Below are positions 25,800-34,680 of a DNA stretch of 64,000 nucleotides, piece by piece (the first letter of the stretch is position 1; every line of letters begins with the position of its first letter). The notes below the pieces were generated by a model, which saw nothing but the letters and a program-made list of their open reading frames with translations, did no database searches and was not told the origin of the DNA. Made by a program: the position numbers and the translations under genes. This DNA comes from Allobosea sp. 67-29 (GTDB lineage Bacteria; Pseudomonadota; Alphaproteobacteria; Rhizobiales; Beijerinckiaceae): positions 532,983 through 596,982 of the forward strand of contig NZ_MKSQ01000008.1 in assembly GCF_001898115.1 (NCBI RefSeq). Direction: 5' to 3'.

Positions 25800-25980
25800 T
25801 TGCGTTCGTGGTTATGCTCCCTGGACGGCGCAGCAGCGCATGAACCAGCAGGCCCTTGTTCCGATGAACGTTTTTCGAAAGCCTTACGGCGCGTTAACAT
25901 CTCGTGACCGTCACAGGAGGAACCCTTCCCCGTTCCTCCGGTTGTCCTCGCCGAAGTCAACTTCGAGAGGAGAGACAATC

Positions 25981-26412
25981 ATGTTCAAGAAGATTGCCAT
26001 CGTTGCCGCGCTTACCCTTGCGCCGGCTGTCGCCTTCGCCCAGAGCCAGCCTTCGGGCGGCGCCGTCGGCGGCGCGACCAGCGGTGCCGCGGCTGGCGCC
26101 GTTGGTGGCGCCGTGGTCGGCGGCCCGGTCGGTGCGGTGGTGGGCGGTGTCGGCGGCGCCGTTGTCGGCGCGATCGTCGGCGATGCGGCCCAGCCCCGCT
26201 TCCGCACCTATGTCGTCGAGCAGCAGGTGCCGTCCTACACCTATGCCGAGCCGGTTGCGGTCGGCACGGTCCTGCCCGAGGAGGGCGTGGTCTACCATCG
26301 CCTGCCGGCTGAGTACGGCCCGCAGGCGACCCGCTACAATTACACGGTGGTGAACGACCGCACGGTGATCGTCGAGCCGCGTACGCGCCGCGTCGTGCAG
26401 GTCATCCAGTAA
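25981..26412 (+). CDS. DUF1236 domain-containing secreted protein with glycine-zipper segment
   Basis: A 143-residue exported protein. Residues 1-20 are a signal peptide (LTLAPAVAFAQ). Residues 24-66 repeat GGAVGGxxxGAAAGAVGG, a glycine zipper that may insert in a membrane. The C-terminal half (RFRTYVVEQQVPSYTYAEPV to RTRRVVQVIQ) is the DUF1236 repeat found in rhizobial envelope proteins. GGAGAG precedes the ATG. Function unknown; monocistronic, convergent with upp across a terminator. Confidence 0.85.
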   Translation: MFKKIAIVAALTLAPAVAFAQSQPSGGAVGGATSGAAAGAVGGAVVGGPVGAVVGGVGGAVVGAIVGDAAQPRFRTYVVEQQVPSYTYAEPVAVGTVLPEEGVVYHRLPAEYGPQATRYNYTVVNDRTVIVEPRTRRVVQVIQ

Positions 26413-26459
26413 GACCGAAAGCGCGCCGAAGGCCCTGCCCATCCCGCCTGCCTTCGGCC

Positions 26460-26490
26460 GAGGCCCGCTCCGTTCTCCGGGGCGGGCCTC
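26460..26490. terminator. Hairpin between convergent DUF1236 gene and upp
   Basis: GAGGCCCGC and GCGGGCCTC pair perfectly around a 13-nt loop that contains a further CCG/CGG pair. It sits in the 87-bp convergent gap and can serve both strands; no strong T tract. Confidence 0.5.
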
Positions 26491-26499
26491 GCCATGTCA

Positions 26500-27141
26500 T
26501 CAGCGCGTGCCGAACATCCGGTCGCCCGCATCGCCCAGCCCCGGCACGATGTAGCCGTGATCGTTGAGGCGCTCGTCGATCGCAGCCGTCCAGATGCGGA
26601 CATCCGGATGAGCCGCACGCAAGCGGGCGATGCCCTCCGGCGCCGCTAGCAGACAGACGAAGCGAAGGTCCTTCGCTCCGCGCTCCTTCAGGCGCTCGAC
26701 AGCGGCGACAGCCGAGTTCGCCGTCGCCAACATCGGGTCCATCACCACAATCATGCGCTCGGTGATGTCGGAGGGTGCCTTGAAATAGTATTCGACCGCC
26801 TGCAGCGTATCCGGATCGCGATAGAGCCCGATATGGGCGACGCGGGCGGCCGGCACCAGCTCCAGCATGCCGTCGAGAAAGCCGACGCCGGCGCGCAGGA
26901 TCGGCGCGAAGACCAGCTTCTTTCCGGAAATGACCGGCTGCATCGATTTCTGCAGCGGCGTCTCGATCTCGATCAATTCGGTCGGCAGATCGCGCGTCAC
27001 CTCGTAGCAGAGCAGCATGCCGATCTCGTTGAGGAGCTGGCGGAAGCTCTTGGTGGAGCGGTCCTTCTCGCGCATCAGCGTCAGCTTGTGCCGGACCAGC
27101 GGGTGATCGACGACGGTGACGCCGTCCTGGCTCGAAGTCAT
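26500..27141 (-). CDS. upp: Uracil phosphoribosyltransferase
   Basis: A 213-residue enzyme that joins uracil and PRPP to make UMP. The PRPP loop is [13 protein letters not shown] (about 132-144) and the uracil-binding end reads [24 protein letters not shown]. The loop has ATANS where Escherichia coli has ATGGS. It lies 51 nt after the DUF1688 gene and is the last gene of an operon with a GTP-cyclohydrolase-II-like gene. In yeasts with the URC pathway the same three proteins (URC6, URC4, URC1) act in uracil breakdown, so here Upp may be the first catabolic step as well as a salvage enzyme. Confidence 0.95.
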   Translation of the reverse strand: MTSSQDGVTVVDHPLVRHKLTLMREKDRSTKSFRQLLNEIGMLLCYEVTRDLPTELIEIETPLQKSMQPVISGKKLVFAPILRAGVGFLDGMLELVPAARVAHIGLYRDPDTLQAVEYYFKAPSDITERMIVVMDPMLATANSAVAAVERLKERGAKDLRFVCLLAAPEGIARLRAAHPDVRIWTAAIDERLNDHGYIVPGLGDAGDRMFGTR

Positions 27142-27192
27142 ACGCCGGTTACCCCTCTATCTCGGACCTTGCTCTTGAACCTTGGCTTACCC

Positions 27193-28410
27193 TCAAAATA
27201 CCGTACCATCGCTGACGATGGTCAAGGGTGGGCCGCCATCCACACGCTTTTCGCGCGCGATCCGGCGCCCGGCGGCCCAGGTGCCCCCTTCCAGCACCTT
27301 TGCGAGCGGCAATTCCTCGCGCGAGCGGCCGAGCCGCTGGCGGATGAGCGCGCCAACCTCGTCGAGCAGCGCGACGGTCAGCGCCCGCCATTCGACCACG
27401 AGCGGCGACGAGACCTCATGCGCCTTCGTCCGATCCGACTCGTCCTTGAGCGCGATGACGCCGCTATCGAGGAAGAGCCCGCCATTGCGGTATTCCGGCA
27501 AGCCGGTGAGGTCATCGACATCGACGACGGCGATGCCGGCCCATTGCAGCGGCTCGATCAGCGAATAGGTCAGCCATTGCGAGAGCTTGTGGAAGGGCAC
27601 GAGCCCCTCGGTCGGCTCGCCCGGCGCGATCAGCGGATGGCGCCAGGTATCGCCGAGCGCGACCCCGGCGAGCGTCAGCCGAGACGGCCAGATGCCGCCG
27701 AAGGTGCCGAGCACTTCGCCGAGCATGTGCCCGGCGCGGAGCGTCCCGGTGTCGGCCTCGCCGGCGAAGCGGTCGAACAGGGCGCCGGGCCGCGACAGGC
27801 CCTGCCGCTCCAGCTCCTCGCCGAGGCGGTTGAGCAGCGCCGCGCGGCCTTCGAGCGCGAGCAGCGGATTGTCCGGCCCGGCCTGGAAGCCGTGCGCCAG
27901 CGCCGCCGCGTCGAGGCGCTTCAGGCCGTTCGCGTCGGCCTGCAGGGGCCTGGCGGGATCGCTGGAGAACAGGCCGGCGGCGAACATATCGAGCGAGGCG
28001 AGCGCCAGCCCCTCCGATCGCCCGATTTCACGGCCGCTCGCGGCATCGCGATAGCGCCAGTCCGGCCCCGCACCGGCATCGAGCAGGACGCTGACGACGG
28101 CAAGATCATAGGCGGCGCGGCCGCGCGCAGCGGGGTTCGCGAAAGCGGCGGCCTTGTCGAGCTTCTGCCAGCGATCATCGCCAGCGACGACGAAATGGCG
28201 CCAGCGGGCGTGGAAGGGGATGTCGAGCGTCGGATAGTTCGCACGGATCGTCTCCAGCACGTAGTCGGCGCAGGCTTCGAGCCGTTCCGGATGAACGCTG
28301 AAATGCAGGAGCCTGCCGGCGAGCCCGAGCTCCAGCATCTCCTGCGCGCGCGCGCGCACCGCAGCGGGTTTCAACAGGGCGCGGAACGTCTCGGGATCGC
28401 GGTCGGGCAT
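27193..28410 (-). CDS. URC4/Urg3 family protein (DUF1688)
   Basis: A 405-residue protein of the DUF1688 family, whose founding members are URC4 of Lachancea kluyveri and Urg3 of fission yeast, both needed for or linked to uracil use. LLHFSVHPERLEACADYVLETIRANYP opens the conserved region, with FHARWRHF and DNPLLALEGRAALLNRLGEEL as further blocks. The biochemical step is not firmly known. It sits 24 nt after the URC1-like gene and 51 nt before upp. The ATG at 28410 is preferred over the TTG two codons earlier; neither has a good ribosome-binding site, so coupling to the upstream gene is likely. Confidence 0.9.
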   Translation of the reverse strand: MPDRDPETFRALLKPAAVRARAQEMLELGLAGRLLHFSVHPERLEACADYVLETIRANYPTLDIPFHARWRHFVVAGDDRWQKLDKAAAFANPAARGRAAYDLAVVSVLLDAGAGPDWRYRDAASGREIGRSEGLALASLDMFAAGLFSSDPARPLQADANGLKRLDAAALAHGFQAGPDNPLLALEGRAALLNRLGEELERQGLSRPGALFDRFAGEADTGTLRAGHMLGEVLGTFGGIWPSRLTLAGVALGDTWRHPLIAPGEPTEGLVPFHKLSQWLTYSLIEPLQWAGIAVVDVDDLTGLPEYRNGGLFLDSGVIALKDESDRTKAHEVSSPLVVEWRALTVALLDEVGALIRQRLGRSREELPLAKVLEGGTWAAGRRIAREKRVDGGPPLTIVSDGTVF

Positions 28411-28434
28411 CGTCAACTCGGCAGGCGTGCGGAA

Positions 28435-29697
28435 TCAGAACTTGTCGAGGTCGCGCCCGACCGTCGATTTCAGGGCGTTGTCGCCGGGCGCGCCGTCGGG
28501 CGAATAATAGCCCGCCGCCTTCTTGGCCTCGATCTCGACGGAGGCGTCGGGCGGGATCCGCTCGGGCGGGATCGCGACGCGCTCGCCGATGGTAATGCCG
28601 CTCTCGACCATGGCGTCGTATTTCATGTTCGACATCGACATCAGCCGGTCGATATGGGTAACGCCGAGCCAGTGCAGCACGTCCGGCATGAGCTGCTGGA
28701 AGCGGGCATCCTGCACGCCGGCGACGCATTCGGTGCGCTCGAAATAGGTCGCGGCGGAATCGCCGCCCTCCTGGCGCTTGCGGGCGTTGTAGACGAGGAA
28801 TTTCGTGACCTCGCCGAGCGCCCGGCCCTCCTTGCGGTTGTAGACGATCAGGCCGACGCCGCCGCTCTGGGCCTCCTTCACGCACTCCTCGATGCCATGC
28901 GTGAGATAGGGCCGGCAGGTGCAGATATCGGAGCCGAAGACGTCCGAGCCGTTGCATTCGTCATGGACGCGGCAGGCGATGCGCGTCTTCGGATCGGCGA
29001 GCCGCGAGGCCTCGCCCATGACATAGGCCGTGATCGAGCCGATCGGCGGCAGGAAGACCTTGAGGTCCGGCCGCGTGACGAGTTCGGGATACATGCCGCC
29101 GGTCTGCTCGAAGAGGGTGCGGCGCAAATCGCTCTCGGTCGTGCCGAAGCGCTCGGCGATGCCCGGCAGGTACCAGACCGGATCGACCGCGATCTTGGTG
29201 ACGCTGATATCGCCCGACGCGTGCAGGATATGGCCGTCGGCGGCGAGGCGATGGGCGCCCATCGCGGCGAGGATCTCGGGCAGGTTGAGCCTGGCCTTTG
29301 TGATCGCGATCGAGGGGCGGATATCGATGCCCTCGCCGATCAGCTTGCCGAAATCCTGCGCGACCGTGTGGCCGAACGGATCGAGCGAGACGATCTTCTT
29401 CGGGTCGGCCCATTGCCGCTGCGGCAGGATTTCCGCCGTCGGATGGGTGTTGGTCAGGTCCGGGCGCTGCTGCGGGTTCATCGCGCGGGCCGAGATCGCC
29501 AGCGCCCGATAGACCGAATAGGAGCCGCCATGGGCGCCAATGACGTTGCGATCGGCGGGGTTTGTGGTCGAGGCGATGATCGGGCCGCGCTCGGCGGCGG
29601 TGGGTGCGCCCCATCGGATGGGGAAGCGCGCGGCGGCGCTGCCCGGCTCGGGATGGGAGGTCAGCCTGATATGGCCGTTGCGGTTCGGCGCGTTCAT
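28435..29697 (-). CDS. GTP cyclohydrolase II-like protein (URC1 type)
   Basis: A 420-residue protein. The C-terminal half carries the GTP cyclohydrolase II core: RVHDECNGSDVFGSDICTCRP keeps the three zinc cysteines, and YNRKEGRALGEVTKF is the substrate arginine motif. The N-terminal 170 residues (IIASTTNPADRNVIGAHGGSYSVYRALA) are special to the URC1 subgroup and absent from riboflavin RibA. URC1 opens the pyrimidine ring of a uracil nucleotide in the yeast pathway rather than GTP. Being first in an operon with DUF1688 and upp strongly supports the URC role. It could be misread as ribA. Confidence 0.9.
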   Translation of the reverse strand: MNAPNRNGHIRLTSHPEPGSAAARFPIRWGAPTAAERGPIIASTTNPADRNVIGAHGGSYSVYRALAISARAMNPQQRPDLTNTHPTAEILPQRQWADPKKIVSLDPFGHTVAQDFGKLIGEGIDIRPSIAITKARLNLPEILAAMGAHRLAADGHILHASGDISVTKIAVDPVWYLPGIAERFGTTESDLRRTLFEQTGGMYPELVTRPDLKVFLPPIGSITAYVMGEASRLADPKTRIACRVHDECNGSDVFGSDICTCRPYLTHGIEECVKEAQSGGVGLIVYNRKEGRALGEVTKFLVYNARKRQEGGDSAATYFERTECVAGVQDARFQQLMPDVLHWLGVTHIDRLMSMSNMKYDAMVESGITIGERVAIPPERIPPDASVEIEAKKAAGYYSPDGAPGDNALKSTVGRDLDKF

Positions 29698-29720
29698 CGG
29701 GTTTCGCCCTGAAACGGATA

Positions 29721-29750
29721 AGGGCCCCGCGACGGCATGTCCGGGGCCCT
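29721..29750 (-). terminator. Hairpin after the small membrane protein gene
   Basis: AGGGCCCCG and CGGGGCCCT form a perfect 9-bp stem with a 12-nt loop between the Thivi_2564-type gene (ends 29798) and the URC1-type gene (starts 29697). No U tract; it overlaps the likely leader of the URC operon. Confidence 0.4.
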
Positions 29751-29797
29751 CTGGATTTCGGTGAATCTGAACCAGCGCGAAGGCGCCGTCAATCGCC

Positions 29798-29959
29798 TTA
29801 GAAAACAGCGAGATAGCGCAAGAGCGAGATGATGCCGATCACGATGACGATGATCTGGACGATGTTCTTGATCTGCCCGTCGAGCGGGAGCATCCGCACC
29901 AGATAGAGCACCAGGCCGATGACGAGGATGGTGATCAGCAGCGAAATCAGGATGTTCAT
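29798..29959 (-). CDS. Small membrane protein, Thivi_2564-like
   Basis: A 53-residue hydrophobic protein with two transmembrane helices (about 2-20, ILISLLITILVIGLVLYLV; and 33-52, IVQIIVIVIGIISLLRYLAVF) joined by the turn RMLPLDGQIKN. This matches the short family named after Thivi_2564, common in proteobacteria and of unknown function. ATG at 29959; a longer reading would add charged residues that do not fit the family. Confidence 0.75.
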   Translation of the reverse strand: MNILISLLITILVIGLVLYLVRMLPLDGQIKNIVQIIVIVIGIISLLRYLAVF

Positions 29960-30133
29960 CGAAAACTCCGTATCTCGGCCGGAGAGCCGGCCCCCCGGAG
30001 CCCCGCCGCGACGCTCTCGCGGCATGTCGGCCCCGCGAACAGAACGTCGCGGGGCGGGAATAGGTTCCGGAGGTGGGTTTGCCGGCGAAAGGCGGCTGTT
30101 TGCAGGAACAGCGCGGGAGCCGCAAACAGAAAA

Positions 30134-30169
30134 CCCCTCTCCTGCAAGGAGAGGGGTAGGGGTGAGGTG
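30134..30169 (+). repeat. REP-like palindromic repeat, copy A
   Basis: CCCCTCTCCT, loop GCA, AGGAGAGGGG (10-bp stem) followed by TAGGGGTGAGGTG. It lies in the 338-bp gene-free stretch between the small membrane protein start and glyS, with copy B in inverted orientation 84 bp away. Confidence 0.6.
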
Positions 30170-30239
30170 TAGACCCTTGGACCAGTCTGGCGCGAAACCA
30201 ACCGCGGCCGCGGTCAGGGCACGACAAGGGCGACCAACG

Positions 30240-30277
30240 GCCTACCCCTCACCCTGCCCTCTCCCTCCGGGAGAGGG
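30240..30277 (-). repeat. REP-like palindromic repeat, copy B (inverted)
   Basis: CCTACCCCTCACC followed by CCCTCTCCC, loop TCC, GGGAGAGGG. It is the reverse orientation of copy A, so the two form an inverted pair just past the glyS stop, where they may act as a terminator. A degenerate fragment with the same core lies near 46402-46420. Otherwise this 338-bp gap shows no gene. Confidence 0.6.
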
Positions 30278-30297
30278 TTCCCCGCGCTGCCCCCGCC

Positions 30298-32673
30298 TTA
30301 TCCGGCGATGCGATCGAAATCCGCGACCGCGCGCGTTGCCTGCCGGAGCTGGTTGAGCAGCTTCAGGCGATTGGCGCGCTGGGCCGGATCGGGATCGTTG
30401 ACCGTGACCTTGTCGAAGAAGGCATCGACCGCCGGGCGGATTTCGGCGAGCGCGGCCATGGCGCCCTCGTAATCCTCGGCGGCGACGGCAGCCTCCGCCT
30501 TCGGCGTCGCCTGCGCGAGAGCGACGGCCAGCGCCTTCTCCTCGATCAGGCCGGCATCGGCGATGAGGTGCAGGTCCGGGCTGCCGGCGAAGGCGCCCTC
30601 CCCGTCCTTCTTCTCCTCGGCCTTGAGGATATTGGCGGCGCGCTTGTAGCCCGCGAGCAGGTTTTTGCCGTCCTCGGTATCGAGGAAGCGGCCGAGCGCG
30701 GCAACGCGGCGGGTGATGAGGTAAGGATTATCCTGACCACTAAGTTTACCAGCTACGTCTTCGGCTAACCCACCAAACTCATCTAACAACGCCTCATTGA
30801 CGGCCGAAGTCGACACAACCGCCCTCACCAAATCGTAGCGGTGGTTCTGAGCTTTCAACTGCGTTTCGATGCGCTCATGCATAAACTCGAGCAATTGCAT
30901 CTGAATACGCAGGACGCCGTGAAAGACGTGGTCAGACCAACCTTCGACCATCGGCGACGAATTCTCGAATGCCTCAACCATCTCTGGCTGATCAAGCATG
31001 CTTGAGACCTCTGCCACCTGCTCACGGCTGGGCGCGAAGAACTTCTCAGCTTCGGCGCTGAGGATTGGCACAGCAGCTAACTCAATGAATTTGGCTAACC
31101 CAATACGAATTTCGTTCTCGACCACCAGCCGGATCACGCCCAGCGCCGCCCTGCGCAGCGCGTAGGGGTCCTTGCTGCCGGTCGGCTTCTCGTCGATGGC
31201 CCAGAAGCCGACAAGGGTGTCGAGCTTGTCGGCCAGCGCCACCGCCACCGAGACCGGATCGGTCGGCACGCGGTCCGAGGGCCCGAGTGGCTTGTAATGC
31301 TCCTCGACCGCCGCGGCGACAGAGGCGTCCTCGCCCTGCAGCTCGGCATATTTCCGGCCCATCAGCCCCTGCAACTCGGGGAACTCGCCGACCATCTCGG
31401 TCGGCAGGTCGGCCTTGGCGAGCTTGGCGGCGCGCTCGGCCTTGTCCGGGTCGGCACCGACGATCGGCGCCAGTTCCTTCGCCAGCGCGGCGATGCGCTG
31501 CACGCGCTCGCCCTGCGTACCGAGCTTGGCGTGGAAGACGACGCCGAGCTTGTCGAGCTTGGCCATGCGCTGGTCCAGCGGCTTGGCGAGATCGAGCCCG
31601 AGCTTCCCGGCGCTGTCCTTGAGCGTATCGAGGTCCGGCAGCGAGCCGCGATCGGTCTGCCAGAAATAGGCGGCGTCCGAGAGGCGGGCGCGCACGACGC
31701 GGCCGTTGCCGGCGGTGATCGCCACGCCGCCATCACTGGCGACGAGGTTCGAGACCAGGATGAAGCGATTGGTGAGGTTGCCGGTCGCGGGATCGCGCAG
31801 CACGAAGCATTTCTGGTTGGCGCGGATGGTGGCGCGGATCGCCTCGCCGGGGATGTCGAGGAAGCGCTCCTCGAAGGAGCCCATCAGCACGACCGGCCAT
31901 TCGACGAGGCCGGCGACCTCCTCCAGCAACCCCTCGTCCTCGACGAGGTCGAGCCCCTGCGCGAAGGCGAGGTTGCGGGCGTCGGTGAGGATGGTCTCCT
32001 TGCGCCGGTCGGCATCGAGCACGACCTTCGCCTTCTCCAGCGAGGTCACGTAGTCGTCGAGACGCTTCACCGTGATCGGGCCGGGCGCGTGGAAGCGATG
32101 GCCATAGGTGACGTTGCCGGAGACGATGCCGTCGACCTCGAAGGGCACGATCTCGGTGTCTTCGGTCTCGGCGCCGAAGGTGCAGAGGATCGAATGCAGC
32201 GGGCGGACCCAGCGCAGGCTGGCGCCCGCGGCGGACGCCTTGCCCCAGCGCATCGATTTGGGCCAGGGGAAGGAGCGGATCACCGCCGGGACGATCTCGG
32301 CGATGGCCTGGATCGTCTCCTGGCCGGGCTTCTCGATGATGGCGACGTAGGAATCGCCCTTCTTCGGGTCGCTGACGATGGTGGCCTGGTCGAGCGAGCT
32401 CAGCCCCGCCGCCTTGAGGAAGCCCTGAACGGCGGCCTCGGGCGCGCCGACGCGCGGACCTTTGCGCTCCTCGCGCACGTCGCGGCCGCGAACCGGCAGG
32501 CCGGCGACATGCAGAGCCAGCCGGCGCGGCGTGACGAAGGCCTTGGCGCCCTCATAGACCAGGCCGCGCTCGACCAGCGCGTCGGTGACGAGCTTCTTCA
32601 GGTCCTCGCCGGCCTTGCGCTGCATGCGCGCCGGGATTTCCTCGGAGAAGAGTTCGAGCAGAAGATCGGGCAT
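30298..32673 (-). CDS. glyS: Glycine--tRNA ligase beta subunit
   Basis: A 791-residue subunit of the alpha2-beta2 glycyl-tRNA synthetase; with GlyQ it charges tRNA-Gly. [18 protein letters not shown] is the family start, WPKSMRWGK and RPLHSILC core motifs, and [28 protein letters not shown] the C-terminal anticodon-binding region. The usual length is about 690-700; the excess lies between [16 protein letters not shown] and the anticodon region, exactly where the DNA becomes AT-richer with rare TTA codons (see 30720-31130). The reading frame stays open. ATG overlaps the glyQ stop (TGATG), so the pair is coupled. Confidence 0.95.
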   Translation of the reverse strand: MPDLLLELFSEEIPARMQRKAGEDLKKLVTDALVERGLVYEGAKAFVTPRRLALHVAGLPVRGRDVREERKGPRVGAPEAAVQGFLKAAGLSSLDQATIVSDPKKGDSYVAIIEKPGQETIQAIAEIVPAVIRSFPWPKSMRWGKASAAGASLRWVRPLHSILCTFGAETEDTEIVPFEVDGIVSGNVTYGHRFHAPGPITVKRLDDYVTSLEKAKVVLDADRRKETILTDARNLAFAQGLDLVEDEGLLEEVAGLVEWPVVLMGSFEERFLDIPGEAIRATIRANQKCFVLRDPATGNLTNRFILVSNLVASDGGVAITAGNGRVVRARLSDAAYFWQTDRGSLPDLDTLKDSAGKLGLDLAKPLDQRMAKLDKLGVVFHAKLGTQGERVQRIAALAKELAPIVGADPDKAERAAKLAKADLPTEMVGEFPELQGLMGRKYAELQGEDASVAAAVEEHYKPLGPSDRVPTDPVSVAVALADKLDTLVGFWAIDEKPTGSKDPYALRRAALGVIRLVVENEIRIGLAKFIELAAVPILSAEAEKFFAPSREQVAEVSSMLDQPEMVEAFENSSPMVEGWSDHVFHGVLRIQMQLLEFMHERIETQLKAQNHRYDLVRAVVSTSAVNEALLDEFGGLAEDVAGKLSGQDNPYLITRRVAALGRFLDTEDGKNLLAGYKRAANILKAEEKKDGEGAFAGSPDLHLIADAGLIEEKALAVALAQATPKAEAAVAAEDYEGAMAALAEIRPAVDAFFDKVTVNDPDPAQRANRLKLLNQLRQATRAVADFDRIAG
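30720..31130 (-). other. Low-GC patch inside glyS with foreign codon usage
   Basis: GC content by my count is 52 % over 30721-31140, against 73 % in the next 60 bases. The patch encodes about 136 residues and contains four TTA leucine codons as well as runs such as GGT AAA CTT AGT GGT and GAT AAT CCT, which neighbouring genes avoid. It coincides with an insertion of about 70 residues relative to E. coli GlyS. Recombination with a distant donor is the simplest reading. Confidence 0.7.
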
Positions 32674-33635
32674 CAGATGGCTCCCCCGCCGGCGGTCTTC
32701 AGCCAGGCTGCGCCGCAGGCCTTGGCGAGCTCGCGCACGCGCAGGATGTAGCTCTGCCGCTCGGTGACCGAGATCACGCCGCGCGCATCGAGCAGGTTGA
32801 AGATGTGGCTGGCCTTGATGCACTGGTCATAGGCCGGCAAGGCGAGTTCGTGGCGGGGCTGGTTGGCGCCGGCCGCCGGTTCGCCGGCAGCGAGCAGGGC
32901 CTTGCACTCGGCTTCCGCATCCGAGAAGTGCCGGAACAGCATCTCGGTATTGGCATGCTCGAAATTGTGCCGCGAATATTCCTGCTCGGCCTGCAGGAAG
33001 ACATCGCCATACGAGATGCGGTCCTCGCCATCGAGGCCGTTGAAATTGAGGTCGTAGACGTTCTCGACACCCTGGACATACATCGCCAGACGCTCGAGGC
33101 CATAAGTCAGTTCACCCGCGACCGGCGCGCATTCGACGCCCGCGACCTGCTGGAAATAGGTGAACTGGCTGACTTCCATGCCGTCGCACCAGCATTCCCA
33201 GCCGAGACCCCAGGCGCCCAAGGTCGGGCTTTCCCAGTCGTCCTCGACGAAGCGGACGTCGTGCAGGCCGAGATCGACGCCGATGGCGCGCAGGGAGTCG
33301 AGATAGAGCTCCTGCAGGTTCGGCGGCGACGGCTTCAGGATGACCTGGAACTGATAATAGTGCTGCAGGCGGTTGGGGTTCTCGCCATAGCGGCCGTCCT
33401 TGGGGCGGCGCGAAGGCTGGACATAGGCCGCCTTCCACGGCTTGGGCCCGAGCGCGCGCAAAGTCGTCGCCGGATGGAAGGTACCGGCACCGACCTCCAT
33501 GTCGTAGGGCTGCAGCACCACGCAACCTCGCTCGGCCCAGAAGCGCTGCAGGGTCAGCAGCAGCCCCTGAAAGGAGCGGGTCGGGTCCAGCGCCGGGGAC
33601 GGCGTGGCGGGCGAATGCTGGGCGAGGGCGGACAA
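32673..33635 (-). CDS. glyQ: Glycine--tRNA ligase alpha subunit
   Basis: About 320 residues. Catalytic class II core: [80 protein letters not shown] (motif 2 region, given here in parts), and [22 protein letters not shown] (motif 3). It activates glycine with ATP; GlyS supplies tRNA recognition. The TTG at 33635 with GGAAGG upstream gives family length. The first ATG, at 33734, would add 33 poorly conserved residues and is the alternative. A 1-nt overlap joins it to glyS. Confidence 0.93.
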   Translation of the reverse strand: MSALAQHSPATPSPALDPTRSFQGLLLTLQRFWAERGCVVLQPYDMEVGAGTFHPATTLRALGPKPWKAAYVQPSRRPKDGRYGENPNRLQHYYQFQVILKPSPPNLQELYLDSLRAIGVDLGLHDVRFVEDDWESPTLGAWGLGWECWCDGMEVSQFTYFQQVAGVECAPVAGELTYGLERLAMYVQGVENVYDLNFNGLDGEDRISYGDVFLQAEQEYSRHNFEHANTEMLFRHFSDAEAECKALLAAGEPAAGANQPRHELALPAYDQCIKASHIFNLLDARGVISVTERQSYILRVRELAKACGAAWLKTAGGGAI

Positions 33636-33830
33636 GGGCGAAAAGCCTTCCGAAAACGCGGATGAGTGCGGCGTGATTAGGGGTTTGCGCGGGGCGCGGT
33701 CAAGCCGGACCGGGGAACCGGGCTCGGACAGCATTCGTTCATGGACTGTCTGATAGGGCTGCAGCCGTCACTTGGATCGTCGGGTCTGAAGCCGCTGCGG
33801 CTCGGCCCGCAATCACAAGGAGTAAAGCCC

Positions 33831-34112
33831 ATGATGACAACCCGTATGATCGCCGCCGCCTTCGGCGCGACCCTTCTCGGTGCCGCCATGAGCGCAGCGC
33901 CTGCCGACGCCGCGCCGGTTTCGGCCGGAACGCCGTTGGCAGCCCAGGCCGATTCCGGCCTGGTGCAGCAGGTCTGGCACCATGGCAGGCCGCATTACCG
34001 GCCCCGCCACCATTATCGCCGCCACTGGCACCGTCGCCGCTGCTGGTACGCGCCGCGCCGCGTCTGGAACGGCTGGCGCTGGGTGGTGCGCTCGGTACGC
34101 GTCTGCCGCTGA
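33831..34112 (+). CDS. Small secreted His/Arg/Trp-rich protein
   Basis: A 93-residue protein with signal peptide (1-27, ending ADA-AP). A mature linker is followed by HHGRPHYRPRHHYRRHWHRRRCWYAPRR and the tail RVWNGWRWVVRSVRVCR. The tail reappears almost unchanged in the next gene, so they are tandem paralogues. The His/Arg cluster could bind metal or polyanions; function unknown. GGAGT precedes the ATG. The stop is followed by a 26-nt hairpin. Confidence 0.75.
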   Translation: MMTTRMIAAAFGATLLGAAMSAAPADAAPVSAGTPLAAQADSGLVQQVWHHGRPHYRPRHHYRRHWHRRRCWYAPRRVWNGWRWVVRSVRVCR

Positions 34113-34135
34113 GCCACGCCTGGATGAAGGCAAGA

Positions 34136-34161
34136 TGAACGGCGCGGTTTCGCGCCGTTCA
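34136..34161 (+). terminator. 26-nt hairpin after the first small secreted gene
   Basis: TGAACGGCGCG, loop GTTT, CGCGCCGTTCA is a perfect 11-bp stem, identical base for base to the one at 34574-34599. No T tract follows. It was probably duplicated along with the gene before it. Confidence 0.6.
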
Positions 34162-34244
34162 TGCCAAGAGTAATAGGGTCTTCCCAGGGCGCGTTTTTCA
34201 GATCCGCCGGCATCGGGCCGGCGCTTTCATTGGAGGAAGTTCTC

Positions 34245-34520
34245 ATGATCCGGACGATGCTTCTCGGATTGACCCTCGCCGGTGTCGTCGGCGGCGCGGC
34301 GCTGACCACCGCTCCGGCGATCGCCGCCCCCGCCGCCGCGGCGCTGGCCCAGCCGGTGCAGGCCGCACCTGCCGGGGACCTGCTGCAGGAGGCGCAATAC
34401 TACCGCGGCCCGCGCCGCTACTATGGCCGCCCCTATTATCGCCCGCGCTGCTTCTGGTCGAACCGGCGGGTCTGGAACGGCTGGCGCTGGGTCGTCCGCC
34501 CGGTGCGCGTCTGCCGCTGA
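34245..34520 (+). CDS. Small secreted Tyr/Arg-rich protein, paralogue of the preceding gene
   Basis: A 91-residue exported protein: signal peptide (1-28), then LLQEAQYYRGPRRYYGRPYYRPRCFW and the tail RVWNGWRWVVRPVRVCR shared with the gene at 33831. Two cysteines (in RCFW and VCR) match those of the paralogue and may form a disulfide. GGAGG lies nine bases before the ATG. Function unknown; followed by the same 26-nt hairpin. Confidence 0.75.
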   Translation: MIRTMLLGLTLAGVVGGAALTTAPAIAAPAAAALAQPVQAAPAGDLLQEAQYYRGPRRYYGRPYYRPRCFWSNRRVWNGWRWVVRPVRVCR

Positions 34521-34573
34521 TCGCAGGCGACGTCGCAATGCGGCCATGATCGGGCCGCTCCCTGAAGAGAGGC

Positions 34574-34599
34574 TGAACGGCGCGGTTTCGCGCCGTTCA
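34574..34599 (+). terminator. 26-nt hairpin after the second small secreted gene
   Basis: Identical copy of the 34136-34161 palindrome, 11-bp stem and GTTT loop. It lies 53 nt after the stop. Confidence 0.6.
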
Positions 34600-34680
34600 G
34601 GTTTCCGGGCCTAGCCTGCCCGTCATGGCGACTTTCGGTCCGACGGCTACCCTCAGCCGCGGCACTCCCTGGAGGATCTC

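Noticed and set aside
28435..29697. Riboflavin biosynthesis ribA
   Set aside because: The long N-terminal domain and the DUF1688-upp context point to the URC1 type.
26833..29712. A 959-codon plus-strand open frame across upp, DUF1688 and URC1-like genes
   Set aside because: It spans three recognised genes on the other strand and shows no domain; a GC-bias shadow.
34136..34599. CRISPR-like repeats because of the identical 26-nt palindromes
   Set aside because: Only two copies, 412 bp apart and separated by a gene; they are post-gene hairpins.
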